64,000 nt of DNA, from NCBI GenBank assembly GCA_002708905.1, contig PAPM01000025.1, positions 62,001 to 126,000 of the forward strand. Reading direction: 5' to 3'. The DNA comes from Pseudomonadales bacterium. Lineage in GTDB: Bacteria > Pseudomonadota > Gammaproteobacteria > Pseudomonadales > Ketobacteraceae. Made by a program: the position numbers and the translations under genes. The notes beneath the pieces were generated by a model. That model was not told the DNA's origin. It saw nothing but the letters and a program-made list of their open reading frames with translations, and searched no databases. Within the stretch, counting starts at the first letter, position 1; every line of letters starts with the position of its first letter. Of the stretch, positions 45,423 to 54,553 are shown in pieces.

Positions 45423-46895
45423 ATGAGCAACAAACCGCAATTGCCTCCTGGTCCCAAGGAATTCAAATTCAGACAAGGTTTGAAAATGGGCCTCAGCATC
45501 TACGATTATTTACAGCAGTGTGCCGACGAATTCGGCGACGCCTTTACCCTGAACCTGCCGGGGATGGATCCTATGGTGTGGGTGAGTCGGCCGGATATGG
45601 TGAAAGGTTTCTTCAGTCTCAAACCGGACCAGATCGATCAATCCAAACTGGCCATCCCCATCGACATCGGTGATAACCAAACCGGATTCCTCAATAACGA
45701 AGAGCATGCGCATTCGCGCAAAGTGGTGATCCCGACCCTGGTCTCAAAGCGACTGCAGGACCGCGCCCAGGTGATGCATGAGATTGTCACCAAACATATT
45801 GATGCCATGAAACCCGGTGATGAATTTGATGTACCCCGCCTGGTGGGGGACATTACCCTGGATATCGCCTGCTATACCCTGTTGGGTTTGCGCGACGGCC
45901 CCAAGAAAGACCTTTACCGCGACCTGATGCTGCAGTGGATCCAGGCCTCCACCAACAACACCATGTTCCTGCTCGGCACCATGTACGGCCCTTCCAAGTG
46001 GCGTAACCGGTTACATTCGGCCTATCTCAAGAAAACCGCCAAGGGTGATTTCGGCTCCGGTAAAAAGGGACTTATGCCCTGGTCCCACTCCATTGAGCTG
46101 AAAGCCCAGCTGGCCGACCTGATGCGTAAGGATATCCGTGAAGCCCGCAAGAACCCCAACAGTGATCGCACAGACCTGCTGTACACGGTTTCCCACGCCC
46201 ACTACGAAGACGGTGAACTGTTGTCTGAAGAACGGGTGATTGCGGAATCCATGGGTATGCTGGTGGGTGGTCATGAAACCAGTGCGGCCACCTCAGCCTG
46301 GTACATGCTGTGGTTGCTGAAACGCCCTGACGTGTACAAAAAAATGCACGATACCGTATTGCAGGCGATCAAAGAGGAAGGCCGCTTCGACCCGCTGAAA
46401 ATCACCGAAGTACCTTATCTTAATGCCTGTTTGTCAGAGTCACAGCGCCTCACACCCTCAGCAGTGGGCACCATGCGCTGCCTGGTGAAGGAAGCCAAGA
46501 TCGGACCATTAACGCTGCCACCCAACACCAATGTGTTGGCAGCGGCCTACCTGACCCACCGTCGTAAAGACGTCTGGGGCGAAGATGCCCTGGAATTCCG
46601 CCCGGAACGCTGGCTGGAAGGAAAGCTGCCCAGCCCGTTTGAGTACTACCCCTTCGGAGGTGGTCGACGTGCCTGTGTGGGCTCCAACCAGGCCAAGCAA
46701 CAACTGCGCATTATCTTTGCCGAATTTGCCCGCCGGGTGGAGTTCGATTCACCCTATGCCCATACCGAAGAATGGCCGGGGCAGCAGCAGGTCAGCGGCC
46801 AGACTGAACCCCAGGGCGGGGTGCCGGTCACGGTAACCAAAGTGCGTCCGGCCAGCTACGGTATCCAAGAAGCAAGCCTGCAAGCCGCCAGCTGA
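45423..46895 (+). CDS. Cytochrome P450
   Basis: 490 aa with GAGGAG upstream of the ATG. The proline-rich start (PQLPPGPKEF), I-helix oxygen-activation motif GGHETSA, ExxR in SESQR, and the heme-binding FGGGRRACVG with the proximal Cys are all present. It lacks a fused reductase domain and has no signal anchor, so it is a soluble enzyme that needs separate redox partners, none of which is encoded nearby. The heme loop is unlike CYP153 alkane hydroxylases and closer to eukaryote-like, fatty-acid or sterol-type bacterial P450s. Next to RND and FadL genes, a hydrophobic substrate is likely (inference). Confidence 0.93.
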   Translation: MSNKPQLPPGPKEFKFRQGLKMGLSIYDYLQQCADEFGDAFTLNLPGMDPMVWVSRPDMVKGFFSLKPDQIDQSKLAIPIDIGDNQTGFLNNEEHAHSRKVVIPTLVSKRLQDRAQVMHEIVTKHIDAMKPGDEFDVPRLVGDITLDIACYTLLGLRDGPKKDLYRDLMLQWIQASTNNTMFLLGTMYGPSKWRNRLHSAYLKKTAKGDFGSGKKGLMPWSHSIELKAQLADLMRKDIREARKNPNSDRTDLLYTVSHAHYEDGELLSEERVIAESMGMLVGGHETSAATSAWYMLWLLKRPDVYKKMHDTVLQAIKEEGRFDPLKITEVPYLNACLSESQRLTPSAVGTMRCLVKEAKIGPLTLPPNTNVLAAAYLTHRRKDVWGEDALEFRPERWLEGKLPSPFEYYPFGGGRRACVGSNQAKQQLRIIFAEFARRVEFDSPYAHTEEWPGQQQVSGQTEPQGGVPVTVTKVRPASYGIQEASLQAAS

Positions 46896-46932
46896 TTTGG
46901 ATCGGCTTGTGCAGGCAGCGTATGAAGCACAC

Positions 46933-46957
46933 AGGGCTGTGACCAACCCACAGCCCT
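46933..46957 (+). terminator. Hairpin after the P450 gene
   Basis: AGGGCTGTG (46933-46941) pairs with CACAGCCCT (46949-46957) around a seven-base loop, 37 bases after the P450 stop. No U-run follows, so it may be a transcript-stabilising or factor-dependent end. Confidence 0.4.
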
Positions 46958-47044
46958 ACACCCCTACTGTGATTCCCTAGAAATATCCTTTTCAGCTGTT
47001 ATGATTGGTCATCGTTTTTCTGATTTATTTCATGAGATTACATC

Positions 47045-47695
47045 ATGCCAGCACTACGCATTATTGCATTGAGCCTTATCGCCCTCTTTCTGAACGCATG
47101 CCAAAGCATGTATTACGACGCCATGGAACAGGTGGGCTACCACAAACGGGACATACTGGTGGACCGGGTTGAAGATGTGCAGGATGCGCAGAAAGATGCC
47201 AAGCAACAGTTTTCCTCCGCCCTGGAACAATACCAGCAGCTGATCAAAATCCAGGATCAGGATTTGCTGGATAAATACAATGCGCTCAACGACGAGTTCG
47301 AAGACAGCAAGAAAGCAGCCGAAGAGGTAAGCGAACGGATTAACGCCGTGCAAAGTGTCTCGGAAGCATTATTCGAGGAATGGGAAGATGAACTCGCACT
47401 CTACAGCAATGCCAGCCTGAAAAAGCAAAGCGCCCAAAAGCTGGCTGCCACCAAGAAGAAATACAACACCCTGATCAAATCCATGCGCCAGGCCGAGTCC
47501 CGCATGCAACCGGTGCTGGCTGCCTTGCAGGATCAGGTGCTCTATCTCAAGCACAACCTGAACGCCAGAGCCATTGACGGCCTGAAAGGCGAACTGCGCA
47601 CCATCGAAACCAACGTGGCCCGCCTGATCAAGGATATGGAAGCCTCCATTGCGCAATCTGAGGCCTTTATCGCCGAGCTGAATCAGGACAATTGA
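47045..47695 (+). CDS. DUF2959 family lipoprotein
   Basis: 216 aa. The signal peptide ends with the lipobox LNAC (Cys about residue 19). The mature part begins CQSMYYDAMEQVGYHKRDILVDRV and is almost wholly helical and highly charged (QDAQKDAKQQFSSALEQYQQL, KKYNTLIKSMRQAESRMQPVL), so a long coiled coil is likely. These match the DUF2959 family, widespread in marine gammaproteobacteria and of unknown function. It stands alone between the P450 and the FadL-like gene. Confidence 0.85.
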   Translation: MPALRIIALSLIALFLNACQSMYYDAMEQVGYHKRDILVDRVEDVQDAQKDAKQQFSSALEQYQQLIKIQDQDLLDKYNALNDEFEDSKKAAEEVSERINAVQSVSEALFEEWEDELALYSNASLKKQSAQKLAATKKKYNTLIKSMRQAESRMQPVLAALQDQVLYLKHNLNARAIDGLKGELRTIETNVARLIKDMEASIAQSEAFIAELNQDN

Positions 47696-47708
47696 TTTCA
47701 ACCTCCTC

Positions 47709-47736
47709 ACGGTGATGTGACCTGACACATCACCGT
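47709..47736 (+). terminator. Hairpin after the DUF2959 gene
   Basis: ACGGTGATGTG (47709-47719) pairs with CACATCACCGT (47726-47736), an 11-bp perfect stem with a six-base loop, 13 bases past the stop. The downstream run is C-rich rather than T-rich. It probably ends or protects the 3' end. Confidence 0.5.
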
Positions 47737-47911
47737 CCTCCCGCACATGTGCCTTCCTTCAAACGCTGCGGCTGAAATTTGGCCACATTTCACTAGAAAC
47801 CAACCCTAAAATCATTTCTATTGATAGTCTATTGACCATAGGACAAAATTAGCACTAGAGTACCACCCAGGATCACCTTTCGATTCACCCTAAACAACAA
47901 TAAAAAATACA

Positions 47912-49624
47912 ATGAAAAAATTAGCGGTAAACCCAATGCTGGCCCTGGCATTAAGCCTGGTAGCCACCCATGCCTCAGCGCAGCTTTTGAATAACCTGTC
48001 CATCGGCAGCCCTAAAGCCCTGGGTCTGGCCAACGCCGTCACGGCTGACCCACCGGGAATTGATTCAATCCATTTCAATCCGGCTGGACTGGTGCGGATC
48101 CAAGGCCGGCAGGCCAACCTCAAGTTCCTGATCGCCAATGTGGAAATCGACTCCAAATTCGGCGACCCGACCCTGCCCACAGACGTTTATGACTTTCCCT
48201 TTGATCCGGGCAACCCCAGCCCTTCTCCCATCAGCGACAAGCAGCTCTACTACAATCTGACCCAGCACTGCCAGGACGACTATCCCATCAGCGATCCTGC
48301 AGATATAGACGCAGTGGCCCAGGCCCACGACCTGTGCTGGGGCGTGGATCCGGTGGCCAACAGCACCTCCACCACGGGCAGTCCGGTGCTGATGGTACCG
48401 TTGATGGGATTGCAGGAGAGTCCGATCCTGCTACTGCCCATGGGCGGCATGGCCTTCGAAGGCCCGTCCGGCGACTGGGCTTTCGGTTCTGCGGTCTACG
48501 TGCCGGAGGGTATCGGCTATACCCGGGACATCGACAGCGGCGGTTCCTATCAGGGACATCAGGTGGGCCTGACCCGGCTGACCTACTTTTCCCCAACCGT
48601 GGCACTGCGAATCACTGAAAAGCTCTCCGCCGGGGTAGGCATCACCTTGTCCTACCACGGGCTGGGGATCAAAACCAATTTTCGCGCCTCCGGCCTCACC
48701 CTGGGTTACCTGCGCAATCTCAACTCTATTCCCGACAGTCCACTGCCCGCCATCGACCTGGGCCCTTATGACAATGTCGGCCTGCTCACCATGGAGATGG
48801 AAGATCTGTTCTCCGTCGGTTTCAATTTCGGTTTGCTGTGGGAAACCAACGACTGGTTGACGCTGGGATTCAGCTACCGCAGTGAATCCGTGGCCGATCT
48901 GAAAGGGGATTATTCCATGGAATACACGGAGAGCTTCATTCACACCATGGAAGGGCTGCGGGAAGGGGGACTGGATTCCGTGCTCGCCATACTGGACGGC
49001 GGCAGGGTCAATGCCACAGCAGTTGAAAAAGGCACTGTCAAAACCGAGTATATCGTGCCGCAATCCGTTGCCTTCGGTGCATCAGTACAACTGATGCCAA
49101 ATCTGAAAGTAAACCTGGATGCCAAATGGATCGAATACAGCCGCTGGGACGAGCTGAGCTTCAGCTTCAGCCAGAACAACGATTTCCTCACCCTGGCCAG
49201 CGTCATCAACACACTGGCGGGCCTGAACTACGCTGACCCGGACGAACTGCGCCTGCCCCGGAAATATGAGGACACCTGGTCCTGGGCGATCGGCGCTGAA
49301 TACCAATGGAATGACAATGTGGTGCTGCGGGCCGGCTATGAGCCACGTTCATCGGCGATTCCGGACGACCGCGCTGACCTGCTGTTCCCGATTGGGGACG
49401 CTGAACTCTTCACCGCGGGCATAGGTTGGCAATATGATCGGATTACCCGGGTTGAAGCAGCGGTCGGTTACCTGTACTCCCATACCAAAACCGACGCCTG
49501 TGAATCCCTGAATGCCAACAGCTGCAGGGAAGGCGATGTAGTCTATAACCCCTATTACGCCACACCATTCGAAAATGAAGTCAACGCCTATCTGGTGGCG
49601 ATATCCATTGATCGCAAATTCTGA
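47912..49624 (+). CDS. FadL/OmpP1-type outer membrane transport protein
   Basis: 570 aa, about 100 longer than E. coli FadL. A signal peptide ends ATHASAQ. The FadL N-terminal plug with the family NPAG motif is in DSIHFNPAGLVRI, followed by many amphipathic strands (VGITLSYHGLGIKTNF, DWLTLGFSYRSE, DNVVLRAGYEPRSS) and a terminal Phe (SIDRKF), as in outer-membrane barrels. It imports long-chain fatty acids, alkanes or other hydrophobic compounds. An insertion of roughly residues 90-135 with two cysteines is unusual. The leader is AT-rich with no clear Shine-Dalgarno. A bidirectional terminator follows. Confidence 0.9.
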   Translation: MKKLAVNPMLALALSLVATHASAQLLNNLSIGSPKALGLANAVTADPPGIDSIHFNPAGLVRIQGRQANLKFLIANVEIDSKFGDPTLPTDVYDFPFDPGNPSPSPISDKQLYYNLTQHCQDDYPISDPADIDAVAQAHDLCWGVDPVANSTSTTGSPVLMVPLMGLQESPILLLPMGGMAFEGPSGDWAFGSAVYVPEGIGYTRDIDSGGSYQGHQVGLTRLTYFSPTVALRITEKLSAGVGITLSYHGLGIKTNFRASGLTLGYLRNLNSIPDSPLPAIDLGPYDNVGLLTMEMEDLFSVGFNFGLLWETNDWLTLGFSYRSESVADLKGDYSMEYTESFIHTMEGLREGGLDSVLAILDGGRVNATAVEKGTVKTEYIVPQSVAFGASVQLMPNLKVNLDAKWIEYSRWDELSFSFSQNNDFLTLASVINTLAGLNYADPDELRLPRKYEDTWSWAIGAEYQWNDNVVLRAGYEPRSSAIPDDRADLLFPIGDAELFTAGIGWQYDRITRVEAAVGYLYSHTKTDACESLNANSCREGDVVYNPYYATPFENEVNAYLVAISIDRKF

Positions 49625-49635
49625 TTTGGGAAGAA

Positions 49636-49670
49636 CATGAAAAAGGCCGCTTAGAGCGGCCTTTTTCATG
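49636..49670. terminator. Strong bidirectional intrinsic terminator
   Basis: CATGAAAAAGGCCGCT (49636-49651) pairs perfectly with AGCGGCCTTTTTCATG (49655-49670) around a three-base loop. It gives A/T runs on both sides and serves the convergent FadL-like and lipoprotein genes. Confidence 0.9.
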
Positions 49671-49680
49671 TCGATGACGG

Positions 49681-51996
49681 TTACTGTACCGTTGTTGAGA
49701 AGTTCACTGTCGGACAGGATACTTCCCGCTTCAGCAATACGGTGCGGGAACAGACTTCCACGTTATGCTCTCCCGCCAGCAAGCGGCGCAGGTGAATTTC
49801 ATCCCGCCGTTTCCAAATGCTCCAGCCGCCCCCGTCAACCCGGTAACGGTATTCCAGGTCGCCCCGCACGGCTTCCGGGTTAATGCCTTCAACATTGATA
49901 ACAGCCTCACCACCGGACACCATTACGGTTTGGGATTCGATATTCCCGCCAGAGCTGATGGCATCCCGTTTTACGCTGATGTTCTGAGTCTGGTAATCCA
50001 ACAGTGTGCTGGGCGCTGTCGCTGCGGCCGTTACGGAGTAGGGCACCAAGTCCCCTGCCAGCGCCAAGCTGTTGTTGCCAGGGCCGGCAATCCAGAACTC
50101 CCGCATATACAAGCTGTGATTGTAGATGCGAGGCAACGGAATCACCTTCAGTTCTTCCGCCAGACGCGGCAACACCGCCGGCATAAAGTAGTCGATAGTT
50201 TGATTGATAAAACTGGGAGGCAACAGAATCAGGCCTTTATTATCCGTAGCTGAAACATGAATTGTAGGTAACTGCTCAATACCGAGACTGAGGAAACCGT
50301 CTTCCGTGGCGCCCACTTCAAAAGGCACTTCCAGGTTGAATGTCACACCGAACAGGGTACGGAACTCACCCCACTCAGGCTTGTACAGATCAAAGCTTAG
50401 CTTAAGATCATACCAACCCAGTGTCCCGGCCGCCTGATCAGCAGGCATGAATTTCACAAACGGCGCACTGGCCGGCTCTATACGTATACCAATGGCATCC
50501 ACCTGAGCGATGTTGTTGCTGTCTGCGGAATACACCGCAATGCCCTCGGGCGTTGCATTGGAATACACGTCCGGCCGAATAGTCATGGTGGTAATACCGG
50601 ACTCGTGGGCAGCGTACAACGCCTGGTTAATCACGTTGCTGTTAATGGCCGCGCCAAAATCAAAGGGTATTCCCGAAGGCGTAGTCGCTTCCAGGCTTGG
50701 GGTTTCACCTGCCACGTAGAGCGAACCCAACTGTCCGGGTACATCCGCCGGTTCCGGAGCCCAAATACGGGTATTCAGATCCACCGTAATACCCAGGTCC
50801 TTGCTGTCCAGAAATTCAGGCACCGCCCGAATATTCACCTTCTCTCCATCACCGGGTACCGTCACCTGCAGCTCGATAGGGATGTCCTTGATAAAGTCCG
50901 ACACGATGGGCGCAATCACCTTCTCTGAAATAGAAACAATCATTGGCTCGAAGGCATTGATCAGGTTGTTGGTAATGCCGCTGATGATGGCGTCAATATA
51001 GGTATAGGATGGAATGATCAGCAAGTTCACCATCAGTCCCTGCAAACTGTAAGAGGTATCGTCCAGCGCAACCGAGAGATCCGAATCCACGATATCCATC
51101 AGATAATTGGTCTCAATCAACAGGCGATCAAAGTGAACGATGGCGCCACTGTTTAAGGGAATCAGGAAGATGTTGCCCCACACCTGAATGCCCATATCAA
51201 AATCATACAGGTCGATACGCGCATCCACGGTTTCATCATCCTGTACCACCAGGTCAATATCCGGCTGATCCAAGTCAAACTGGGTGATACGGATATTCAG
51301 GTTGATACCCGGCAATGGACTAACCCGGGTAACCGGCAACGTCTCAATGATGGGGCCGAAGTCCGTCTGACCTAATTCCTGCTCCAACACACCCAAAAGA
51401 AAATCCAGCCCTCCCTGATTCAGGCGTGCGGAAATTCCGGTAAAGTTCTGATCTTTGCGGGCGAATTCTGTGGTACTGCTATAGCCGAAGTTATCTGTCG
51501 CCACGAACTGATTAACGGCCTGATCCACAAAGGCTGTGGAGAACGAACCGTCCCCGGCCACCGTGACAGGCTGGCCATCCAGCTGCAGGCTGGCCACGCC
51601 GCCCACGTCTTCAGCGTAACCTGTTACCGTATTGGTACTGCGATCCACATCCAGAATATGGACTGAAGGCCCCAGAATGTCGTAGTAAAAATACACCTGC
51701 TGCACCGCGCCATTGGCTTCCACCCGAAACACATTACGACCGGGAGAGATAAACTCCGCCAACTGATCGCCGGTGGCTTCAGCACCCGTTTCTGAAATCA
51801 GGAAAGCATCATTAACGGTGGCGGTATTGAGTTGGAGCTTTAATGAAGCCGGTATTCCCCCGGTGAACGCCACTTTGAACAGTGGCGGCAGAGCATCATC
51901 TACGTAGTTCGATGCCGGTGCCTCAATGTTTGCTTGCTCACAGGCTGCAATGACAAACAGTGAAAGCAACAACACCAGTTGTTTAAAGGCTTTCAT
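49681..51996 (-). CDS. Large lipoprotein of unknown function, possible TULIP/BPI-like lipid-binding fold
   Basis: 771 aa with AAGGGG before the ATG. The lipobox is FVIAAC (Cys19). Residues 40-180 contain beta-rich Ig-like repeats (VHILDVDRSTNTVTGYAEDVG, DNFGYSSTTEF). From about 190 there are two similar halves: long beta strands and an amphipathic helix, with the stretch LIIPSYTYIDAIISGITNNL then SEKVIAPIVSDFIKDIPIEL in the first, and PPSFINQTIDYFMPAVLPRLAEELKVIPLP in the second. These helix-strand patterns recall BPI/LBP/SMP (TULIP) lipid-binding proteins. That is a pattern judgement, not proven. The C-terminal 90 residues are another beta domain. It sits next to the FadL-like gene, convergent with it. 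Confidence 0.6.
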   Translation of the reverse strand: MKAFKQLVLLLSLFVIAACEQANIEAPASNYVDDALPPLFKVAFTGGIPASLKLQLNTATVNDAFLISETGAEATGDQLAEFISPGRNVFRVEANGAVQQVYFYYDILGPSVHILDVDRSTNTVTGYAEDVGGVASLQLDGQPVTVAGDGSFSTAFVDQAVNQFVATDNFGYSSTTEFARKDQNFTGISARLNQGGLDFLLGVLEQELGQTDFGPIIETLPVTRVSPLPGINLNIRITQFDLDQPDIDLVVQDDETVDARIDLYDFDMGIQVWGNIFLIPLNSGAIVHFDRLLIETNYLMDIVDSDLSVALDDTSYSLQGLMVNLLIIPSYTYIDAIISGITNNLINAFEPMIVSISEKVIAPIVSDFIKDIPIELQVTVPGDGEKVNIRAVPEFLDSKDLGITVDLNTRIWAPEPADVPGQLGSLYVAGETPSLEATTPSGIPFDFGAAINSNVINQALYAAHESGITTMTIRPDVYSNATPEGIAVYSADSNNIAQVDAIGIRIEPASAPFVKFMPADQAAGTLGWYDLKLSFDLYKPEWGEFRTLFGVTFNLEVPFEVGATEDGFLSLGIEQLPTIHVSATDNKGLILLPPSFINQTIDYFMPAVLPRLAEELKVIPLPRIYNHSLYMREFWIAGPGNNSLALAGDLVPYSVTAAATAPSTLLDYQTQNISVKRDAISSGGNIESQTVMVSGGEAVINVEGINPEAVRGDLEYRYRVDGGGWSIWKRRDEIHLRRLLAGEHNVEVCSRTVLLKREVSCPTVNFSTTVQ

Positions 51997-52182
51997 GGGT
52001 ATCCCCTTTGACTGAACTTTATTGTTGTTAGTTGTTTTTTAGTATGACTGGTTAGCCAACAACCAGCATACTCCAGCCGGCAGGGGCAAAGAGGACACAA
52101 AAGCCGGTCAAACAGGCCACCCCGAAGCCAGGACAGCCTGTTAGTACAGCTTTGGCGATAGACGGATTGTAAATTTCGGTTA

Positions 52183-53280
52183 CTAGCGAATCATGCCATC
52201 ATCGATCAGTTGCTGGAAATGGTCGACAAAGGTTTGCTCCAGAGGATGATACTGCAATCCCAAACGCGCTTTACTGCGACTATTGTCGAACTTCAATTCG
52301 TGCCCGACATTCTGTTCAACGAAGCGCGGCTTGGCACTGGAATCAAGCACCCAGCCAAACCACTTCACAATCCGCTTGGGCAATTCGAAAAAGGGAAACT
52401 TGTACTTGCTACCGAAATGATTTTTGAGAATCGTGGCGACCTCCAGCATCGTGGGTTCACCGTTGGAAACAATATGACGGCCCTCCGCATCCGGCCGGAA
52501 GGCCGCTTCCACATGGGCACGGGCCACATCGCGCACATCCACCCATCCCAAGCGCATCCGCGGAACCCCGGGCCATAGCTTGCCATTACCCAGGCTGCGC
52601 AGGGTGTCGATACTGGTGGATTGGCTGTATTGGGTGAGCGCCGGCCCGCCGACCATACTCGGATTGATGGTCACCAGATGCCAGCGTGATTGGGCGTCAT
52701 GGATTTTCCACGCTTCCTTTTCCGCCAGAAACTTGGAATAAGAGTAGGGCTGATGGTCCACACTGCTGGAGAAGTTCCAATCTTCTTCAGTAAAGTAGCC
52801 GCGGGCATTTTTCTTGAGGTCGGCGTTATCACCAAATATAGCGGCGACGCTGCTGGTCAGTACCACTCGTTTCACCGAGTCAGTGCGGTTGACTGCCTCC
52901 AGCACATTACGGGTGCCCTCCACCGCCGGTTTTATCAACGCCTGTTCCGGGTCCGTAAAGCCACGCACCAAAAACGGTGATGCCGTATGGATCACCACTT
53001 CACAGCCTTGCATGGCCTCATCAAAACTACCCTGATCCAGCAGGTCGGCCTTGAACAGTTTCAGCTTGCCGCGGGCAGCATCCGCCTCAATCTTGCGTAA
53101 TGGACCAACGGATTTTTCACTATTGAGATCGCGCACAGTGCCATGCACGGTACACCCCTCCTCCAACAGATACTTTATGATCCAATTGGCAATGTAACCG
53201 GAAGCTCCAGTCACCAGAATAGGCTTGGTCTTGTCGATTGTCTGTTCCATTACTCGATCCATCATTTTGGTCATCATCAA
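52183..53280 (-). CDS. NAD(P)-dependent epimerase/dehydratase (extended SDR, dihydroflavonol-reductase type)
   Basis: 365 aa; several ATGs lie near the start (53280, 53277, 53262 and 53250) and the true one is uncertain, the last with GGA seven bases upstream. NAD(P)-binding GASGYIANWIIKYLLEEG, DLLDQGSF and VIHTASPF are followed by the catalytic YSKFLAEKEAW (YxxxK). This is the fold of 4-dihydroflavonol reductase and 3-beta-hydroxysteroid dehydrogenase-type enzymes, which reduce or oxidise hydroxyl/keto groups on hydrophobic substrates. It is upstream of the large lipoprotein on the same strand (186-base gap), and divergent from the membrane protein at 53455. Confidence 0.85.
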   Translation of the reverse strand: MMMTKMMDRVMEQTIDKTKPILVTGASGYIANWIIKYLLEEGCTVHGTVRDLNSEKSVGPLRKIEADAARGKLKLFKADLLDQGSFDEAMQGCEVVIHTASPFLVRGFTDPEQALIKPAVEGTRNVLEAVNRTDSVKRVVLTSSVAAIFGDNADLKKNARGYFTEEDWNFSSSVDHQPYSYSKFLAEKEAWKIHDAQSRWHLVTINPSMVGGPALTQYSQSTSIDTLRSLGNGKLWPGVPRMRLGWVDVRDVARAHVEAAFRPDAEGRHIVSNGEPTMLEVATILKNHFGSKYKFPFFELPKRIVKWFGWVLDSSAKPRFVEQNVGHELKFDNSRSKARLGLQYHPLEQTFVDHFQQLIDDGMIR

Positions 53281-53454
53281 TCCTGCGAACCCTAGTCCAA
53301 TTCTGGGCTCAACTCAATGGCTGTGCCGCCGCTCCCCAATGGCAGCAGCCCCTACCTTCCTACTCTGCCCGCCCTCCAACAAGGTCAACCATGGTTGACC
53401 ATAATCCCAAAAGCCGATAGACTTGGATCCAATAAGATAAACGGGAAGTAAACG

Positions 53455-53985
53455 ATGATTGAATTTCTCCGAGAAACCCTGGGGCCCCATTACCTGGTAG
53501 TGAAGTTTGTTCACGTGTTTGCCGTAATGGCCTGGTCCTGGAGTACGGCCATTGCGTACACCTCTTATCTTAAACCGGCCTACCTGAAGTGGCGCAAGAA
53601 CCCGGATGACCCGATACTGGAACAGCGAAGGGATTGGGCCTTCGAACAGTTTGATCGCGGCGCAGTGGTTGAACACACGGCCTTTCCGGTTTTACTGCTT
53701 AGCGGCGGCTTGTTGTTTGTATTGGGAAACTGGAACCTGGATTTTCACTGGCTCCTGTTTAAATTATCCATTGTAGTGCTGGTGTTTTTTCCCATTGAGG
53801 TGGCGGACTACTGGCTTTCCCATATGGGGGGCAACAAATATCGCATCCGTACCCGCGGTACGCCGGAGAAATACCAGCGCTATATTCAGCATCATTGGAA
53901 ATTCTTCCGCATTACCACGCCCTTGATTACCATCTTTATGCCGCTGGTGATTTTCCTGGCGATTGTTAAGCCTGCATTTATTTGA
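53455..53985 (+). CDS. Integral membrane protein of unknown function
   Basis: 176 aa with four predicted spans. The first span carries KFVHVFAVMAWSWSTAIAY with two histidines near the membrane edge; the second, third and fourth are AFPVLLLSGGLLFVLGNW, LLFKLSIVVLVFFPIEVADYW and PLITIFMPLVIFLAIVKPAF. A basic loop before the last span has YRIRTRGTPEKYQRY. The histidine/tryptophan pattern recalls small b-type or CopD/DUF2269-like membrane proteins, but I cannot assign it. It is divergent from the SDR and convergent with the MarR gene. Confidence 0.65.
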   Translation: MIEFLRETLGPHYLVVKFVHVFAVMAWSWSTAIAYTSYLKPAYLKWRKNPDDPILEQRRDWAFEQFDRGAVVEHTAFPVLLLSGGLLFVLGNWNLDFHWLLFKLSIVVLVFFPIEVADYWLSHMGGNKYRIRTRGTPEKYQRYIQHHWKFFRITTPLITIFMPLVIFLAIVKPAFI

Positions 53986-54010
53986 AATCAACTATTAAAT
54001 AGAACGGCAG

Positions 54011-54478
54011 CTATTCTTTCTCAAGAACAGGCCCGGGAGATATTTCCAGTATCTCCCGCAAAGCCTGTGCTTTCTCTGCGCCAATGCGGCGGGACAGTTC
54101 CTGCTCCAGTTCATGTAATGCTTTTGCCGCCTGACGCCCTTTATCCAATCCGGCACGAGTGGGCAGGATACGCTTGCTGCGCTTATCTTCCGTATCCGTC
54201 ACCAACGTCAAAAAGCCGCGTTCCACCAGCTCATTCACCGTTTTGTTCACCGCCTGTTTACTCACACCGATGTGACGCGCAATTTCCACCGCAGTATTCC
54301 GTCCCTCAGCCAGATTCATGAAAATGGACGATTGGGCCTTGCTGAAAGCCTTCTCACCCGTGGATTCCAATACCCGCTGCAGACTGGCATCAAACCAATC
54401 ATAATAGTTCAACAACAATTGCATCAGATTGGTTGGATATCCGGAGTCAAAGACCTCATTGTGTGTTGGCTTGCTCAT
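54011..54478 (-). CDS. MarR-family transcriptional regulator
   Basis: 155 aa from the ATG at 54478; a GTG 12 codons upstream (54514) is in frame but gives an untypical N-terminus. The winged helix is clear: SKAQSSIFMNLAEGRNTAVEIARHIGV, recognition helix SKQAVNKTVNELVERGFL, wing DTEDKRSKRILPT, and a C-terminal dimerisation helix. It is divergent from the metallophosphoesterase gene, whose start is about 75 bases away, so it may control that two-gene operon. The effector is unknown. Confidence 0.88.
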   Translation of the reverse strand: MSKPTHNEVFDSGYPTNLMQLLLNYYDWFDASLQRVLESTGEKAFSKAQSSIFMNLAEGRNTAVEIARHIGVSKQAVNKTVNELVERGFLTLVTDTEDKRSKRILPTRAGLDKGRQAAKALHELEQELSRRIGAEKAQALREILEISPGPVLEKE

Positions 54479-54553
54479 AAACTGTTTGTCCCGTGAATTT
54501 GCGCCAGTATACACTAAACCACCTGAAGCCTGAGCGTTGGGAGTGCTTTCTTC

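Noticed and set aside
41051-49670. GGCCGC hairpins at 41051 and 49636 as copies of a repeat element
   Set aside because: They are short stems with A/T runs between convergent genes, explained as terminators; similarity is limited to the GC stem.
54505-54514. AGTATAC near the MarR gene as a second copy of the P450/RND operator
   Set aside because: Only a 7-base match with no full palindrome; chance is likely.
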